From Ciona intestinalis (lineage: Eukaryota; Chordata; Ascidiacea; Phlebobranchia; Cionidae), in NCBI RefSeq assembly GCF_000224145.3, contig NW_004190446.2, positions 120,954-184,953 of the forward strand: DNA of 64,000 nucleotides. Reading direction: 5' to 3'. The notes beneath the pieces are model-generated. The model did no database searches. It was not told where the DNA came from and saw only the letters and a list, made by a program, of their open reading frames with translations. Positions 52,301 through 63,317 of the stretch are shown in pieces. Made by a program: the position numbers and the translations under genes. The first letter of the stretch is position 1. Each line of letters starts with the position of its first letter.

Positions 52301-55300
52301 AATACAGTTTAAACGTTTAAAAAAATATGGAATTATGATTTCTATTCTGTATGGCTGACGTCCTACAACAAGGCACGCCATAAGTTCTGAGATTTCAAAG
52401 TTTGAACATAAAAAGATTAAACATTTGTAAAATTCAATTTAAAGAAACCAAAATATTAATTTTTGTTTTAGAATGTCCGTGTTTCTGAGGAAAAAGAAAT
52501 GGAAATCTCATATTTCCATGACCTGCTGGAAGAATCGCTGCAAAAAGTTGAATTGAATGAAATAAGTGATGGTATGATTAATACATACTTGTAATTATGT
52601 GGTTTTGCCTCAGGCTCCATGATTTTAATCCATTTACAGATTATGAAGAAAATCTGAATCTTATTATTCAAGAAATTCATCAGTTGAGACAGGTTTGTGT
52701 TTAACTATGATGTCATAATGGTTGATGTTTAAGTCATAATCAAGTAATTGTTACTTCATAAAAATTTAACAAGAATGTTTATGATGTATTAAAAGTGATT
52801 GTTAAGTCAGTAAAAGTGCTTGTTTGTTAATGAATAGCCATTGTTACATTTATAATAACAAAAAATGTTACTTTTGTATATTTGTTGATATTTTTGCATA
52901 GATTTAGTCATGCCTTTCAGTTTATTTAAAAAACCTTCAAACCAGGGAAAGATTAAGAAAGTTGAAACACTTGAAGAAAAGAAACTTGAATTAAATGATT
53001 TAAATGTGAGTCTGGTGTTAATTTATATTGAAGAAGATATTAAAATAAGAGAGAATTTATTTTATTTAAATGTCATGAAAATTAGGATAGTTGTATTAGT
53101 AATTTAGAAGCTGTATAATAACATATACTAGTAAATGGATCTTCTGGTGTGTGTTTAATTTAAATAACAACTATTTACTTGGATTAGACCTATGTATTAC
53201 AATATGTGTTGTACCAGAGATAATGTGTTCACTGTCATGCCTTTTTGGTGTTACACTAATATTTTGTATTAGAATGTTATATTTATTTGTTAAAATCTGT
53301 TTTAATCATAAAACTGGCATGCTGAAACATGTGGTGTCTCCCCTGTTTAAAAATAGAGCTATGTCTATTGTCACGCCCCTAATGTTACATCTATCACCAC
53401 AGAAACAGCTGACTCAGCAAAAAGATGAAATCGAAATTTTGCGACAAAAAGTTACAGATTCGCAGGAAGATTGCGAAAAACTTGGACAAGAAAAATCAAA
53501 ACTAGAATTAGAATTACAAGTCACAAAGGTTGGTTGTGATGTCATAGTTCTGTTTATGTCATAATTGAGGATTAAGAAGACTAAATGAGTTTATATTCAA
53601 TAATTGTAACCTTGATATTCATAATTAAGATTTCGTTCAAAAACTGTTGGCATCATCAGTGCTTGTAAAAGACCGAGTAGACTTGGTGAAACATCTGCTA
53701 TAATATAATGAGTCTATATTCGATAACTGTAACCTTGATATTCATAATTAAGATTTTGTATAACATACTCCAAAAACTGTTGGCATCAGTGCTTGTAAAA
53801 GACTGAGTAGACTTAGTGAAACATCTACTATATAATAATGAGTCATCATCTGCTATACAATGTAGTACGTCAACATTCCTTCATAGTTTATTGACTTTAC
53901 CCAAGCACGCAGTGAGTAAAGAACCATTTAATGTGTTTGTACACCACACACACATACACGCACACACGCACACGCACACGCACACACACAGTATGGAATG
54001 TTTGAGTTGTAAGGTAATTCAAACAAATTGAAGTCTTTGTACATACATAGTACTAACTATCAAATATCCTGTGTCAAATATGTTAATAGTATCGTATAAG
54101 ACCGGCAAACGCTATCATACGTTGATAATTACGAAGCTGCATACCAGTTGCTAACGTACCTGATTATTGTGTAGGATTAGATACATATTGATTACTGACC
54201 ATTACATTCCCCTATATATAGTTATATACGTGTGTTTAGGTACAATACATCCGAGCATGGACTAGTTACATATATTACCACCAGTAACATACATTGGTAT
54301 TGGTATGTACATTATAGTTGGATGCATATACTATAGTCAGTGTTATGATACATACACTTAATCATACACTGATGTATAAACTATAGTTACATACATATAT
54401 AGAAATAGAACCATACATTAATACTTACGCTACAAACTGCAGTACTTTATATTTACTATAGTACAACATCATGATACATTCCCCTAATCATACATTGATA
54501 AATAAACTATAGTTACATACAAAGTTATATCCAACACAGGCAACAGCACAAGACGCAAGGGAAAGTTGGCACGAGCGAGAACTCCGTTATATTGAAGATG
54601 AGAAGAAATGGCACACGCTGCTCAAAGAACAGAAATATGAGAATACAAAGTTAAGGTAAAACATTGAATCACATTTTTATTCCATGTGGGTGAGGTTCTG
54701 TATCATGGGACCTAAGGTTTTGTTACAGTTGGCATTTCACATTAACACCCAGGGTGATACAACTCATTAGTGGCCGCTGGGTTGGAGCAATTTCATAAAG
54801 TTCTTGCCACATACACATATCGCATCAGTGCTGTGCATTGAACCCGGTATCCTTTGGTGCAAGTACCTTACCGTTGAGCCACGCATATGCTCCTAATTTA
54901 TTCCAAGACCTTCCAAACTTTTTGCTTGCCAATCTTTTTAGTCTGCCATAATTTTCCACAACCCTTCACAGTTAGTAGTATAAGATATGAAATACCTCGT
55001 GTAAAATTGACGAACTCCCGGCAAACCTGAGTGTTCGTTATTCAGGTGTGTGGGTTTGAACCCAGTACCTTAAACCCAAACCTAATTTACCATCAAAAAT
55101 TCAGCCAGCAAAGTAAATAAATTTCAGATTTTTTAACCAAAATTTGGTCGATGCTGACAGAATCGAAAACAGGCACATTTTGCACCATTGTCAATTACCA
55201 GGGAGAAGATGAAAGGATTAAAATCTGATTTATCCGAGGATCAGAAGAAAGCAAGGAAGATGTGGGAAGAAGGGGAGGAGTTGCTCAAGTCACAGATGGC

Positions 55301-57565
55301 TGACCTCCAATCAAAGCTCGAGGATGCGAGGGTTAAATTTGAATCGGCCAATCACAAGCTACTAGAAAGTGAAAAGGTAATAAAGGGTTTTTGTTTAACT
55401 TTTAAACTTTTTCTATATTTGTGTGATCTTAGGTTTAGAAAATCAAAGTAATGTTCTGTGGTTATTTTGTACTCTTGTATATGGGTAAGTTCTTGCTGTG
55501 TGACATCAATGAGACCTCAATTTAGACCACAATTGGTCCAATAACCAAGCTGTAGTACCTCAGTTTAATTCCCACAAATTTTAAATCAAAATTCAACAAG
55601 CTAAAACATGATGTTGTTCCTGTTTCAAAAGTTATGTCACACACGCCCCTTATGTTCCTATATGTGCTGTCAATGCCATTGCAGTTAGATAGAAATGTCT
55701 ATTATGATGCGTCAATCATGTTATTATGGCATTGCAACTTCTCTTATGATGTCATAGATGGTGAGTGAACTACGAGTTGAAAGAAATCAACGCGAGGCAA
55801 AAATCGCGGAGCTTGGACAGGAGCTCGGGAAGTTCGAGAACCAGAAAAAAGAGAACGAGGTTGAGAGCAATCAGGCGCGACAGCAACTCACTGAAGCGAA
55901 ACAACGATGTTCGGAGCTCTCCGAGGAAGTAAGTTTTGTGTTTTATGATTTTTGTTGTTTCTGTGCGGTCAGGAGTGGGGTCTTGAGTGACTTATCCATG
56001 GTTGCCACTCCCATGCCCACAGTCGAGTTTCTGAAGCTATTGCAGTGTGTGGATAAGCAGGCATGACTTTTGGTTGGTTTGGTCATTTATATCCTCGTGG
56101 GTGGGAACTTGAGTGACTTATCCATGGTTGCCACTTTCATGCCCACAGTCGAGTTTCTGAAGCTATTGCAGTGTGTGGATAAGCAGGCATGACTTTCGGT
56201 TGTTATTAAAATTAGTGAATGGAACACCTTGAACCATAATATTGTCTACAAGGCTGCTCCAGTTACTACAATATGTTCACACACATAATATTGCTCCCAG
56301 GTATCTAGCTTGCGAGCCAACATAAAGGAATTGAATGGAAAACTGGCCTCACTTGATTTACAATACGGCAAAGTTGAACATGAGAAAATAAACTCTATGA
56401 ACCAACAATTGGAAACCCTTTGTCTGCATATTCAGGTAACAATAACCATTGTGACATCATTGACTACTTTTCTAGATCTTAGAGTGGTATTAGTTATAGA
56501 TTATTAAAACAGTAATTTTGAAAGTGAGTAGTAATACAGGTGTTGTGGTAAACTGGTTTAGTACATATAGTTAGCTGGATGAACCGGCAAAAAGAATATT
56601 TTAATATGGGTGTGGTCTTACTGTATGCCATGGGTAGTTAGAAACCTAGGATATGGATCTCTCTTGGCCTATTATCCGACAAAAAGGGTTATTAGTTTAA
56701 CAGAGAAGAATAAATTATAAATACAGTTTAGAAAGTTATAACGCAGTTTTGAGTTTAGTTTACTTTTATACTGAGAGTAACTTATGTGATAGAAATGCCT
56801 TCACAAAGTTGTAGGATTGGAAAGAAAACAAGTATGTTTTGTATTTGTGCTTGTTTGTGTGTCTGTAGCTAAATTGTTCTTGTTGTTGTAGGAATCTGAA
56901 AGAAAATACAACCAAACCATATCAGTGTATCGACGCCATTTACTACGAGCTGCTAAGGTGGGTTAAACATCTTTGTTTGTCAATGTATCTTTTAAGCCAC
57001 TAGCTACCACCTCAACCATATAATATACATTCTATTCCAAGGATTTGTTTATTACTTAAGCTACAGAAAACAAGAGTATTTGTTGGGTGTATAGTCTGTT
57101 CTATATGAACCTGGTTATTGAACCTAGTTCCCTAGGGTATGCAAGTGCCAAACCAATTTCATTATTTTTGGAATTTTAACATTTTTACTGCCATTCCATA
57201 TCAAAATGAATGAATGTAAAACAACAGTCGTTATCACACGGGTCTAACACCTTGTGCTAGCTTACAAGTTACCATGTATGTTACTTTGTGGGTGATTATT
57301 TTTTGGGGATATTTTTATTTTGTCAATATGAAATGTAAAAAATGAATATAACATTTTGTGTGGCGCGGCAACAATGGGAGCAGTGTGGGGCCTTGAACCC
57401 AATACCTCTGTGTAAGAGGCGGGGGTAGGAACCACTGTGTCGGTGCCTGACAAATAAACTAAAACAAATTTCTCCCAGGGCGACTTACATCCTCAAGTTA
57501 TGCACGCTTGTAAAGAAATAATTAAACTGCAGAACGAATCCACATCCAATGAGGAGACAATTTAA
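46333..57565 (+). CDS. RAI14: RAI14/UACA-type ankyrin-repeat coiled-coil protein
   Basis: Homologue of ankycorbin (RAI14) and UACA, proteins of actin bundles and cell junctions. Exons: 46333-46380, 46863-46996, 47423-47511, 47765-47964, 48173-48328, 49185-49338, 49697-49800, 50166-50241, 50428-50717, 51436-51681, 52052-52297, 52472-52571, 52640-52692 or 52902-53005, 53403-53528, 54540-54655, 55202-55376, 55758-55928, 56301-56435, 56892-56957, 57479-57565. The N-terminus (MRSIKAKLRK, then DWSKVDQRI) matches RAI14, and the C-terminus (VYRRHLLRAAKGDLHPQV) matches the conserved end of RAI14 and UACA. Four to five ankyrin repeats fill residues 55-255 (GATPLHASARYGH, CTALHFAAFEGHLECVKLL). A Ser-rich linker follows, then coiled coil to the end. 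Length is 923 or 940 residues depending on exon 13 choice (human RAI14 about 980). It probably stands for the gene before vertebrate RAI14, UACA and ANKRD24 split. Confidence 0.92.
47025..47260. repeat. Tail E tandem repeat (131-bp units)
   Basis: Two units, 131 bp apart ('cagttacac' at 47038 and 47169), in intron 2 of the RAI14-like gene. They match those at 35365-35610. Single degraded units occur near 12160 and 21950. Confidence 0.85.
50790..51370 (-). repeat. Tail B tandem array (about 97-bp units) with SINE middle domain
   Basis: Five units marked by 'attctattctatatgggtga', 'ctacagtgaggcacgccat' and 'ccattaccccaacattgtat'. After the last unit comes the shared middle domain ('aacccattagtgaccactgg', 'gtcttgcacaagaacata'). 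This links the tail B array to the same head-and-middle part found with tail A. Located in intron 9 of the RAI14-like gene. Confidence 0.88.
51436..51681 (+). repeat. Tandem duplicated exon, copy 1 (RAI14-like exon 10)
   Basis: 246 nt, phase 0 at both ends, 82 codons of coiled coil (SLKTENKSLTHDLENAKERQ...). The next exon is the same length and nearly the same protein. Confidence 0.95.
51735..51992 (-). repeat. SINE with tail B and tRNA-like head
   Basis: Between the two duplicated exons. Read on the minus strand it has a head with a B-box-like GGGTTCAATGC (51925-51940 region), then a short middle, then two tail B units. It shows a complete tail B family member. Confidence 0.7.
52052..52297 (+). 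repeat. Tandem duplicated exon, copy 2 (RAI14-like exon 11)
   Basis: 246 nt, phase 0 at both ends. The protein differs from exon 10 at roughly one residue in six or seven; the stretch from SNEKQKSLVNTAKAER to KQNEAEIEKLNKE is almost unchanged. Flanking intron sequence ('acatagacatcatatat') is also shared, so the duplication unit is larger than the exon. Confidence 0.95.
53945..53991. repeat. CA microsatellite
   Basis: Imperfect (CA)n with CG interruptions in an intron of the RAI14-like gene. Downstream, 54040-54530, is a degenerate repeat built on 'actatagttacatac'. Confidence 0.9.
54675..54900 (-). repeat. SINE with tail B, near full length
   Basis: Read on the minus strand: tRNA-like head with B-box-like GGGTTCAATGC (around 54845-54860), middle domain ('ttgctccaacccagcggcca'), then one tail B unit ending near 'cccacatggaataaaa'. 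Located in intron 16 of the RAI14-like gene. Confidence 0.7.
55975..56205 (+). repeat. Tail D tandem repeat (about 126-bp units)
   Basis: Two units in intron 18 of the RAI14-like gene, nearly identical to those in CFAP43 introns 20 and 32. Confidence 0.85.
57185..57455 (-). repeat. tRNA-headed SINE with tail A, full length
   Basis: Read on the minus strand: head with A-box-like 'gtggttcctacccccgcctc' and B-box-like GGGTTCAAGGCC (around 57388-57400), a middle part with indels, then tail A ending in CATTCATTCATT at 57205-57215. This is the clearest case linking the tRNA-like head to tail A and the ATTC tail. It lies in the last intron of the RAI14-like gene. Confidence 0.75.
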
Positions 57566-57698
57566 TTAACATTCCGATTTTATTTGTGCTGCTTTCATAT
57601 ATTTACGTCATGGTACTATCCTATTAATATGCATTTTATAGTGTTTTATAGCAATGCTGTATTTTTAGCTATTTTATTTAAAAGCCGGTACTGGTCGC

Positions 57699-57704
57699 AA
57701 TAAA
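57699..57704 (+). terminator. Polyadenylation signal of RAI14-like gene
   Basis: AATAAA about 134 nt after the stop codon. Confidence 0.6.
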
Positions 57705-57739
57705 AATGCACTAAATTAAAGTAGCAGTTATATTTTGTG

Positions 57740-58060
57740 CCTGCTCCCATGCCCACTGTCGGACTTCTGAAGCTATTGCAGTGTGTGGATAAACAGACAT
57801 GACTTTTGGTTGGTTTGGTCATTTATATCCTCGTGGGTGGGAATTTGAGTGACCTATCCATGGTTGCCACTCCCATGCCCACAGTCGAGTTGCTGAAGGT
57901 ATTGCAGTGTGTGGATAAACAGACGTAACTTTTGGTTGGTTTGGTCATTTATATCCTCGTTGGTGGGAACTTGAGTGACTTATTCATGGTTGCCACTCCC
58001 ATGCCCACAGTCGAGTTGCTAAAGCCAGTGCAGTGTGTGGATAAGCAGACATGACTTTTG
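57740..58060 (+). repeat. Tail D tandem array (126-bp units)
   Basis: Three units in the spacer after the RAI14-like gene, with 'gcagtg' marks at 57778, 57904 and 58030. Confidence 0.9.
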
Positions 58061-58812
58061 ATTTCTTTTATTCAAACCTTCAGTACAACATCATCGCGTC
58101 TGTCACGACCATACGTCAACAGTGTTCTGGTTTTGATATGACAATACGATGTGTTTACGTTGCATATTGATTTTATTATGCTTTACAAATGTCAATACAA
58201 TTCAATTTTAACCCGTTGTGTATTGTGCTCTTAATCGTAAAGAGAATATTCTTATCTATAAATACGGCAGTTTTTCGTGGCATTTTGTTTTTTTAAAGTA
58301 AAATAGCCTGTACAGTTACTGCGTCATTTAGGCGTACAAGACGTAATATCTACGTCACGCCTACGTAGTGGTATATCTTTATTTGGGTAATAGTATTTCT
58401 TTAAACATCGGCAAACCGTGAAGGACGCACACGCGTAGTAGTAGCGAGCCAAACTACTTAATCAAACATACGCTAGAATATATCACGTACGCAGGATAAG
58501 CAGTTTATTTCAAACACGCAGGAAATTGGCCATAAACAGCTTGCTGTGGTAGTACACAAGATATTCGTTCACGTATATAAACAAACAGATACGATTAAAT
58601 TATGACCGATATTATTTTTGTGCGCAGTTTATTGCTAAGTCAATTTAGCGTGGTACAAGTTTATACAACTACTTAACCGTATTACAAGCGATTTTGTGTA
58701 TTTGCTTAGCCTATAAGATGTTTTAATATGCCTAGGGCTAATAAATGATTATCATAAAATTTCTTTGTTAGTTATTAGTTAGGTAGAACACAGGTGCTGC
58801 TATGTACATAAT
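58061..58812 (+). promoter_or_regulatory. Promoter region of LCCL-protein gene
   Basis: Spacer upstream of the LCCL gene. It holds TACGTCACGC near 58350 (CRE-like) and AT-rich sequence. No other gene is visible. Confidence 0.4.
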
Positions 58813-61800
58813 ATGCTGGAGTCTCAATCAATTTATAAATACCTGTATTGTACATTGTGCATCAGTTGTTTTGTGACCGGAATTATTACTGAAGAAATAA
58901 GTAAGTTAATTTTAGTTTTGGCTGTTTTTGTATTAGGTATTTATAATACCTGTCCCAGTATATTATAAACCTAGAGATGTGTAATGTGTAACTTACTTTA
59001 TCCTCGCGTGGCCGGAAAACAATAGTCGTTATCAACGGGTCTAACACCTCGTGCCAGCTTATGAGTTACCATATATGTTACTTTGTGGGTGATTATTTTT
59101 TTTATGTATGGCTGATAATTCAGACAACCCATTAGTGACCACTGGGTTGGAGCAATTGCCGTTAAGTGTCTTGCCCAATGACACATACGCCAACAATGGT
59201 AGCAGCGTCGAGTTTAGTTTTTGCGTTTTTAACTGTGTTTTGTCTACCATATGGCAAGACATAATCAGGGTTTGTCATTCGTTAAGTGTCTTGCTCATTG
59301 ACACATAGTAGTGGTTAGCATGTCTGCCTGTAGCCCACCAGTGTATATGGATTTAGGACATGATGCTGCTATCGTTATGCGCGTATGTTGCATTGAGCTG
59401 TACTAATAACAAATGTTAATGTTTTTATTTCCTGAGCTCGTATTATATTTCAATACCTGTCATTTTGCTGTTGATTCCCTTTGGTTTGTTTTGAAATAAT
59501 ATGATCTTCGTTTTTGAACAGATAATTAGAAAAAATATTTGAATATACAAACATTGTCATCGCAAATATTTTACAGGAAACCTCACATGTGGCGACTCCC
59601 CACAATCCTTATCCATATATTTTAAACATCACAGCAAGAAAGTGAGATGCCCAGCTGAATGTAACCTTGATAAATGTAGGGTGACAGGAACCCACACATA
59701 CACTTCGTATTCAAGTATATGTTGTGCTGGTATCCACGATGGAATAATTGTAAGTGTTACTATATTGTTTTATATTCAAAATCTTTGGCATGTTGTTGTT
59801 TATGTATTCGTAAATACACTTAGTGACGCGGAAAACACTTCCCTGCACTCTGCCAATGTTATTTAAACAGTCAAGTTTAGCGGAGTGGCATGTTAGCGCA
59901 TCTGCCTCTAGCTAAGAAGTTAATGATTTAGGGTCTGGCTGCTAACCTTGTGGGCGAGTGTGTTCTTGGTCAAGACACTTAACGGTGGTAGCTCCAACCC
60001 AGCGGTTCTTAATGTGTTGTTCAAATTAACTCGTAGCCTTTATAAATAGGCATGAGGTGTATAAAAACAAAACACCTGTGTGTTTTTGCCCCACCACCCT
60101 AGGATAAAACAAGTATCATTCATTTAATTCTAATCTAACATAATATTACAGTACTCAGATGAAGGGGGTTTATTGAACGTTCATATCAATCCCTCCGGTG
60201 GCAGGAATTATGCAGGAACAACAAGTAACGGGGTGAAGTCGCATTCCAAAATATCTTGGTTTTCTGAGTTTACTCTGACAGGTAAGAATTAAACTTTTGC
60301 TGGTTTGGTTCTAGAACTTAAATTATTTGGATTTAGTGACAAAAACGTGACTAAGGGTAATAATACGGTATAGTTTTAGTTTGCTAACTAGAAATCTCCT
60401 AAAAATTTAGCAAAGGTAAAGAGAAGGGTATTAGCAATATATAAAGAATTAAACTTTCCAAAAGAATTTACCCCCTAACAAAATATGTGTATAAAAGAAA
60501 TATAATTAATCCCGCATATTCCTAGGCAGATTTACATCAAGGATATTCTTATCAAAGCCAATATCCTTTATTTAGATAGTGGGTTAGGCTTTGTTACCCT
60601 CAAACATCAGGGGTTAGGGTCTCATGATACTATGCACATAGAAGGTTTGCTTATCACAATGAATCATCAAATCAGGAAAAAAGGGACTTGGTGTTGATAT
60701 AGACCAGAATACCAAATGGTTTATATCACGGCTGGGAACTTTTTTGTCTAAGGGAGCTATGGAAGCTACATATTTTTAATGTTTTTTTCGTAAGAGTCAT
60801 TTAATGCTTTACTTAATTAGCAAATTGTTTAAAAAAACAAATTTGGTGACTGAAATATTACTTCTCATTTCTCAGCGCCATTGTTTCGGATGAATTGTTT
60901 TGGTTGATTATAATAAATGGCTTGTTACGTTATGGAAAATTACAGAAGTAGTTTCATTCGTAACAAGTTTAATTCGTCTGGTACAGTGGTATGTTTTCCA
61001 TGATTTTCAAACATTCACAGCTATTTAGATTTCCTTATATAATGACATTGTGCATATCAAAATATCATTTAGATTATTACAAATAATGGATATTATCTTG
61101 CCACAATGGTTTTAGTTCCACGGACTCTAACCACAGCGTCACAGATAAGGTTTACTGATCCCACAAATGCTAAAACAACACATTCAGTTTGTCACGCCAC
61201 ATTGAATAAGTTGTGTTTGACCTTGTCTCACGTTTGCAGATCAGTTCTTATATGTAAATTGAGACCTTTTAGTTTATTTTTGCGATACCCTATTTTCCAT
61301 TTAGGAACATTATCTTTTTATTATATATATATATATTTCAAATTTAACAAATGGGCTGTTATTTTTAGATCAATTACGCATGAATTGAGTTGCCTTAGAT
61401 CTATTTAGAAACCCTATTTTATGTTACATTTCTTTTTATTTTACTTTTGTATTTGACTAACAGGTTTTTGTGGCAATTTTTATTTTAGTAATTCTCAACT
61501 TTGTAAAATTCATGTTCAAATAAATTTTCCATATTTACCAAGTTTTAAAAAATTAACCCTAGTTTATTTGTGGTAATTCCACATGGAAAACCCTAGCTTG
61601 GTATGGTTGGTTGATGATAAAAGGTTCTTGGAAAGGCTGTTATAAATAGTTCAAGTGTTGTGTGTCGTTGATGATTAGTTACTTAGTAACCTTTGATTAA
61701 TATCTACAGCATAACAAGTAAGGTTACAAATTATTTTGTTAAACGTTCAATATTTATTGAAATTTATTTCTTTTCTTCTCCAGCTGAAAAAAATAGTTTG

Positions 61801-63317
61801 GTTCAAAATTTGATTGAACTGAAGACAACAACAGCAGCAAAAACAAGCACAACAACAACAGCAGTTCCTACAACAACAACTACAACACCAACAACAACGA
61901 CAACAACAACAGTTCCAACTACAACCACTACAACAGTACCTACAATAACAACTACAGTGACAAAAACTACAAAATACACAACAACAACAATTGTACCTAC
62001 AGCAACAACACTAGACACAAGAAATAGACCAACTACAAAAGCACTACCCAAAACATTATCTACAACTACCCCACACACCACTACCACAACACCTGCGTTG
62101 ATAAACAGCATCATTTTAAACCCACTTAGACAGAACAACACAGAGTTATTACAGAAGATTAATAAGCCTGTAAAAGACGACACTGTAAATTTTAAAACTG
62201 GTAAGATTTCTAATTTTCGTTTACTTTGAATGTATGGCTGATAATTTAGGGAACTCATTGGCGGCCACAAATTGATGCTTGTAGCAATTACAGTTAAGTG
62301 TCTTGCCCAAGGACAAACGGCCACAATAGCGTCGAGCCTTAAATCTGTATCTTCTGAACTTGAGTTATACTTCTTTCTGCGTATTTTATTTATTTTTAGA
62401 TACCACTGAGATAAATGAAAGTTTTGTAGCAGGAATATCATTTCATCAAAAGTTAATACTTTGTATCTCTGCTGTGTTTGTTTTTGCTGCAGTTGTTTTG
62501 CTTGTGTTAATAAAAAGAAGGCACAGAATAAGGTAAGTTGGTAAAGTTATGGATCAGGTGTATGACAGTCGTTATAACACGGGTGTTCTGTTTCATACAC
62601 CTCATTCCCGCTTACGAGTTACTACGTATGTAACTTATTTATCCTCGCATGGCGGGGCAACAACAACACGGGTGTTCTGTTTTACACACTCCATTCCCGC
62701 TTACGAGTTACCATGTATGTAACTTATTTATCCTCGCATGGCGGGGCAACAACAACACGGGTGTTCTGTTTTACACACTCCATTCCCGCTTACGAGTTAC
62801 CATGTATGTAACTTATTTATCCTCGCATGGCGGGGCAACGACAACACGGGTGTTATGTTTTACACACCCCGTGCCTGCTTACAAGTTGCCCCGCTTGTAT
62901 CAGTTTTCATATATTATACTAAGCAGATTGCCTTTTTTTATTTTCCACAAATGTCCAACTTGATTTAATTAACCTATCGTGAATGTTCTGCATTCATTCT
63001 TATCTTTAATTGCAGCATTTTTCCAAGACATTACTTTTATATGAAGGAGAAATTTTACCATACTATATATTCAATATAATGTAGCTTTCATATTTATGAA
63101 ATATAGAATATACTTTAGATTTCACTTTTAACTTTATATCATTGTTTCCCACAGGCGGCGCATGCAACCAGAGCCTTGTGTTTGTTATGTTAGTATAGAC
63201 ACTTCCAAGCAAGGTTTATTAAATGATCCCGAAACTTGTGATCGTGATTGTGTAGTTCGTGAAAAACTTTGTCACGATTGTGATGCTGAATGTAATGCTT
63301 CAGCTTACAGCTTTTAA
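58813..63317 (+). CDS. LCCL domain, Thr-rich stalk, single-pass membrane protein
   Basis: Six exons: 58813-58900, 59577-59749, 60152-60281, 61784-62200, 62400-62532, 63155-63317; phases agree; 367 residues. Residues 1-25 form a signal peptide (hydrophobic YLYCTLCISCFVTGII). Residues about 50-130 are an LCCL domain, a fold also found in cochlin, vitrin, CRISPLD and DCBLD proteins: VRCPAECN, then YTSYSSICCAGIHDGII, then GGRNYAGTTSNGVKSHS, close to the family signature. Residues 140-250 are a Thr-rich, Pro-spaced stalk likely to carry O-glycans. Residues about 288-307 are a membrane span (LCISAVFVFAAVVLLVLI) followed by KRRHRIRRR, a stop-transfer signal, so the N-terminus is outside. The cytoplasmic tail has eight Cys in about 50 residues. 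I know no vertebrate protein with exactly this order, and the ligand and role are unknown. The start ATG is supported by the signal peptide and phase. Confidence 0.85.
58985..59255 (-). repeat. SINE with tail A and middle domain
   Basis: Read on the minus strand: 'ctgctaccattgttggcgta', the middle domain ('gtcactaatgggttgtctga'), the 'aataatcacccacaaagtaa' join, then tail A. It defines the order of modules. Located in the first intron of the LCCL gene. Confidence 0.75.
59878..60130 (+). repeat. tRNA-headed SINE with tail A, full length
   Basis: Head with A-box-like 'gcggagtggcatgttagcgc' and a degraded B box, then 'gtgtgttcttggtcaagaca', the middle domain and a tail A ending TATCATTCATTT, about 20 bp before the acceptor of LCCL exon 3 at 60152. 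Confidence 0.75.
62560..62905 (-). repeat. Tail A tandem array
   Basis: About three and a half units, beginning about 30 bp after the exon 5 donor of the LCCL gene. Later units carry a shared change in which 'cgacagtcgttataacac' has become 'caacaacac', so this variant was amplified locally. Confidence 0.9.

Noticed and set aside
61803-62441. 212-codon open frame on the minus strand rich in Val
   Set aside because: It is the reverse complement of the Thr-rich stalk exon; ACA/ACC codons read backwards as TGT/GTG/GTT give long Val runs without stops.
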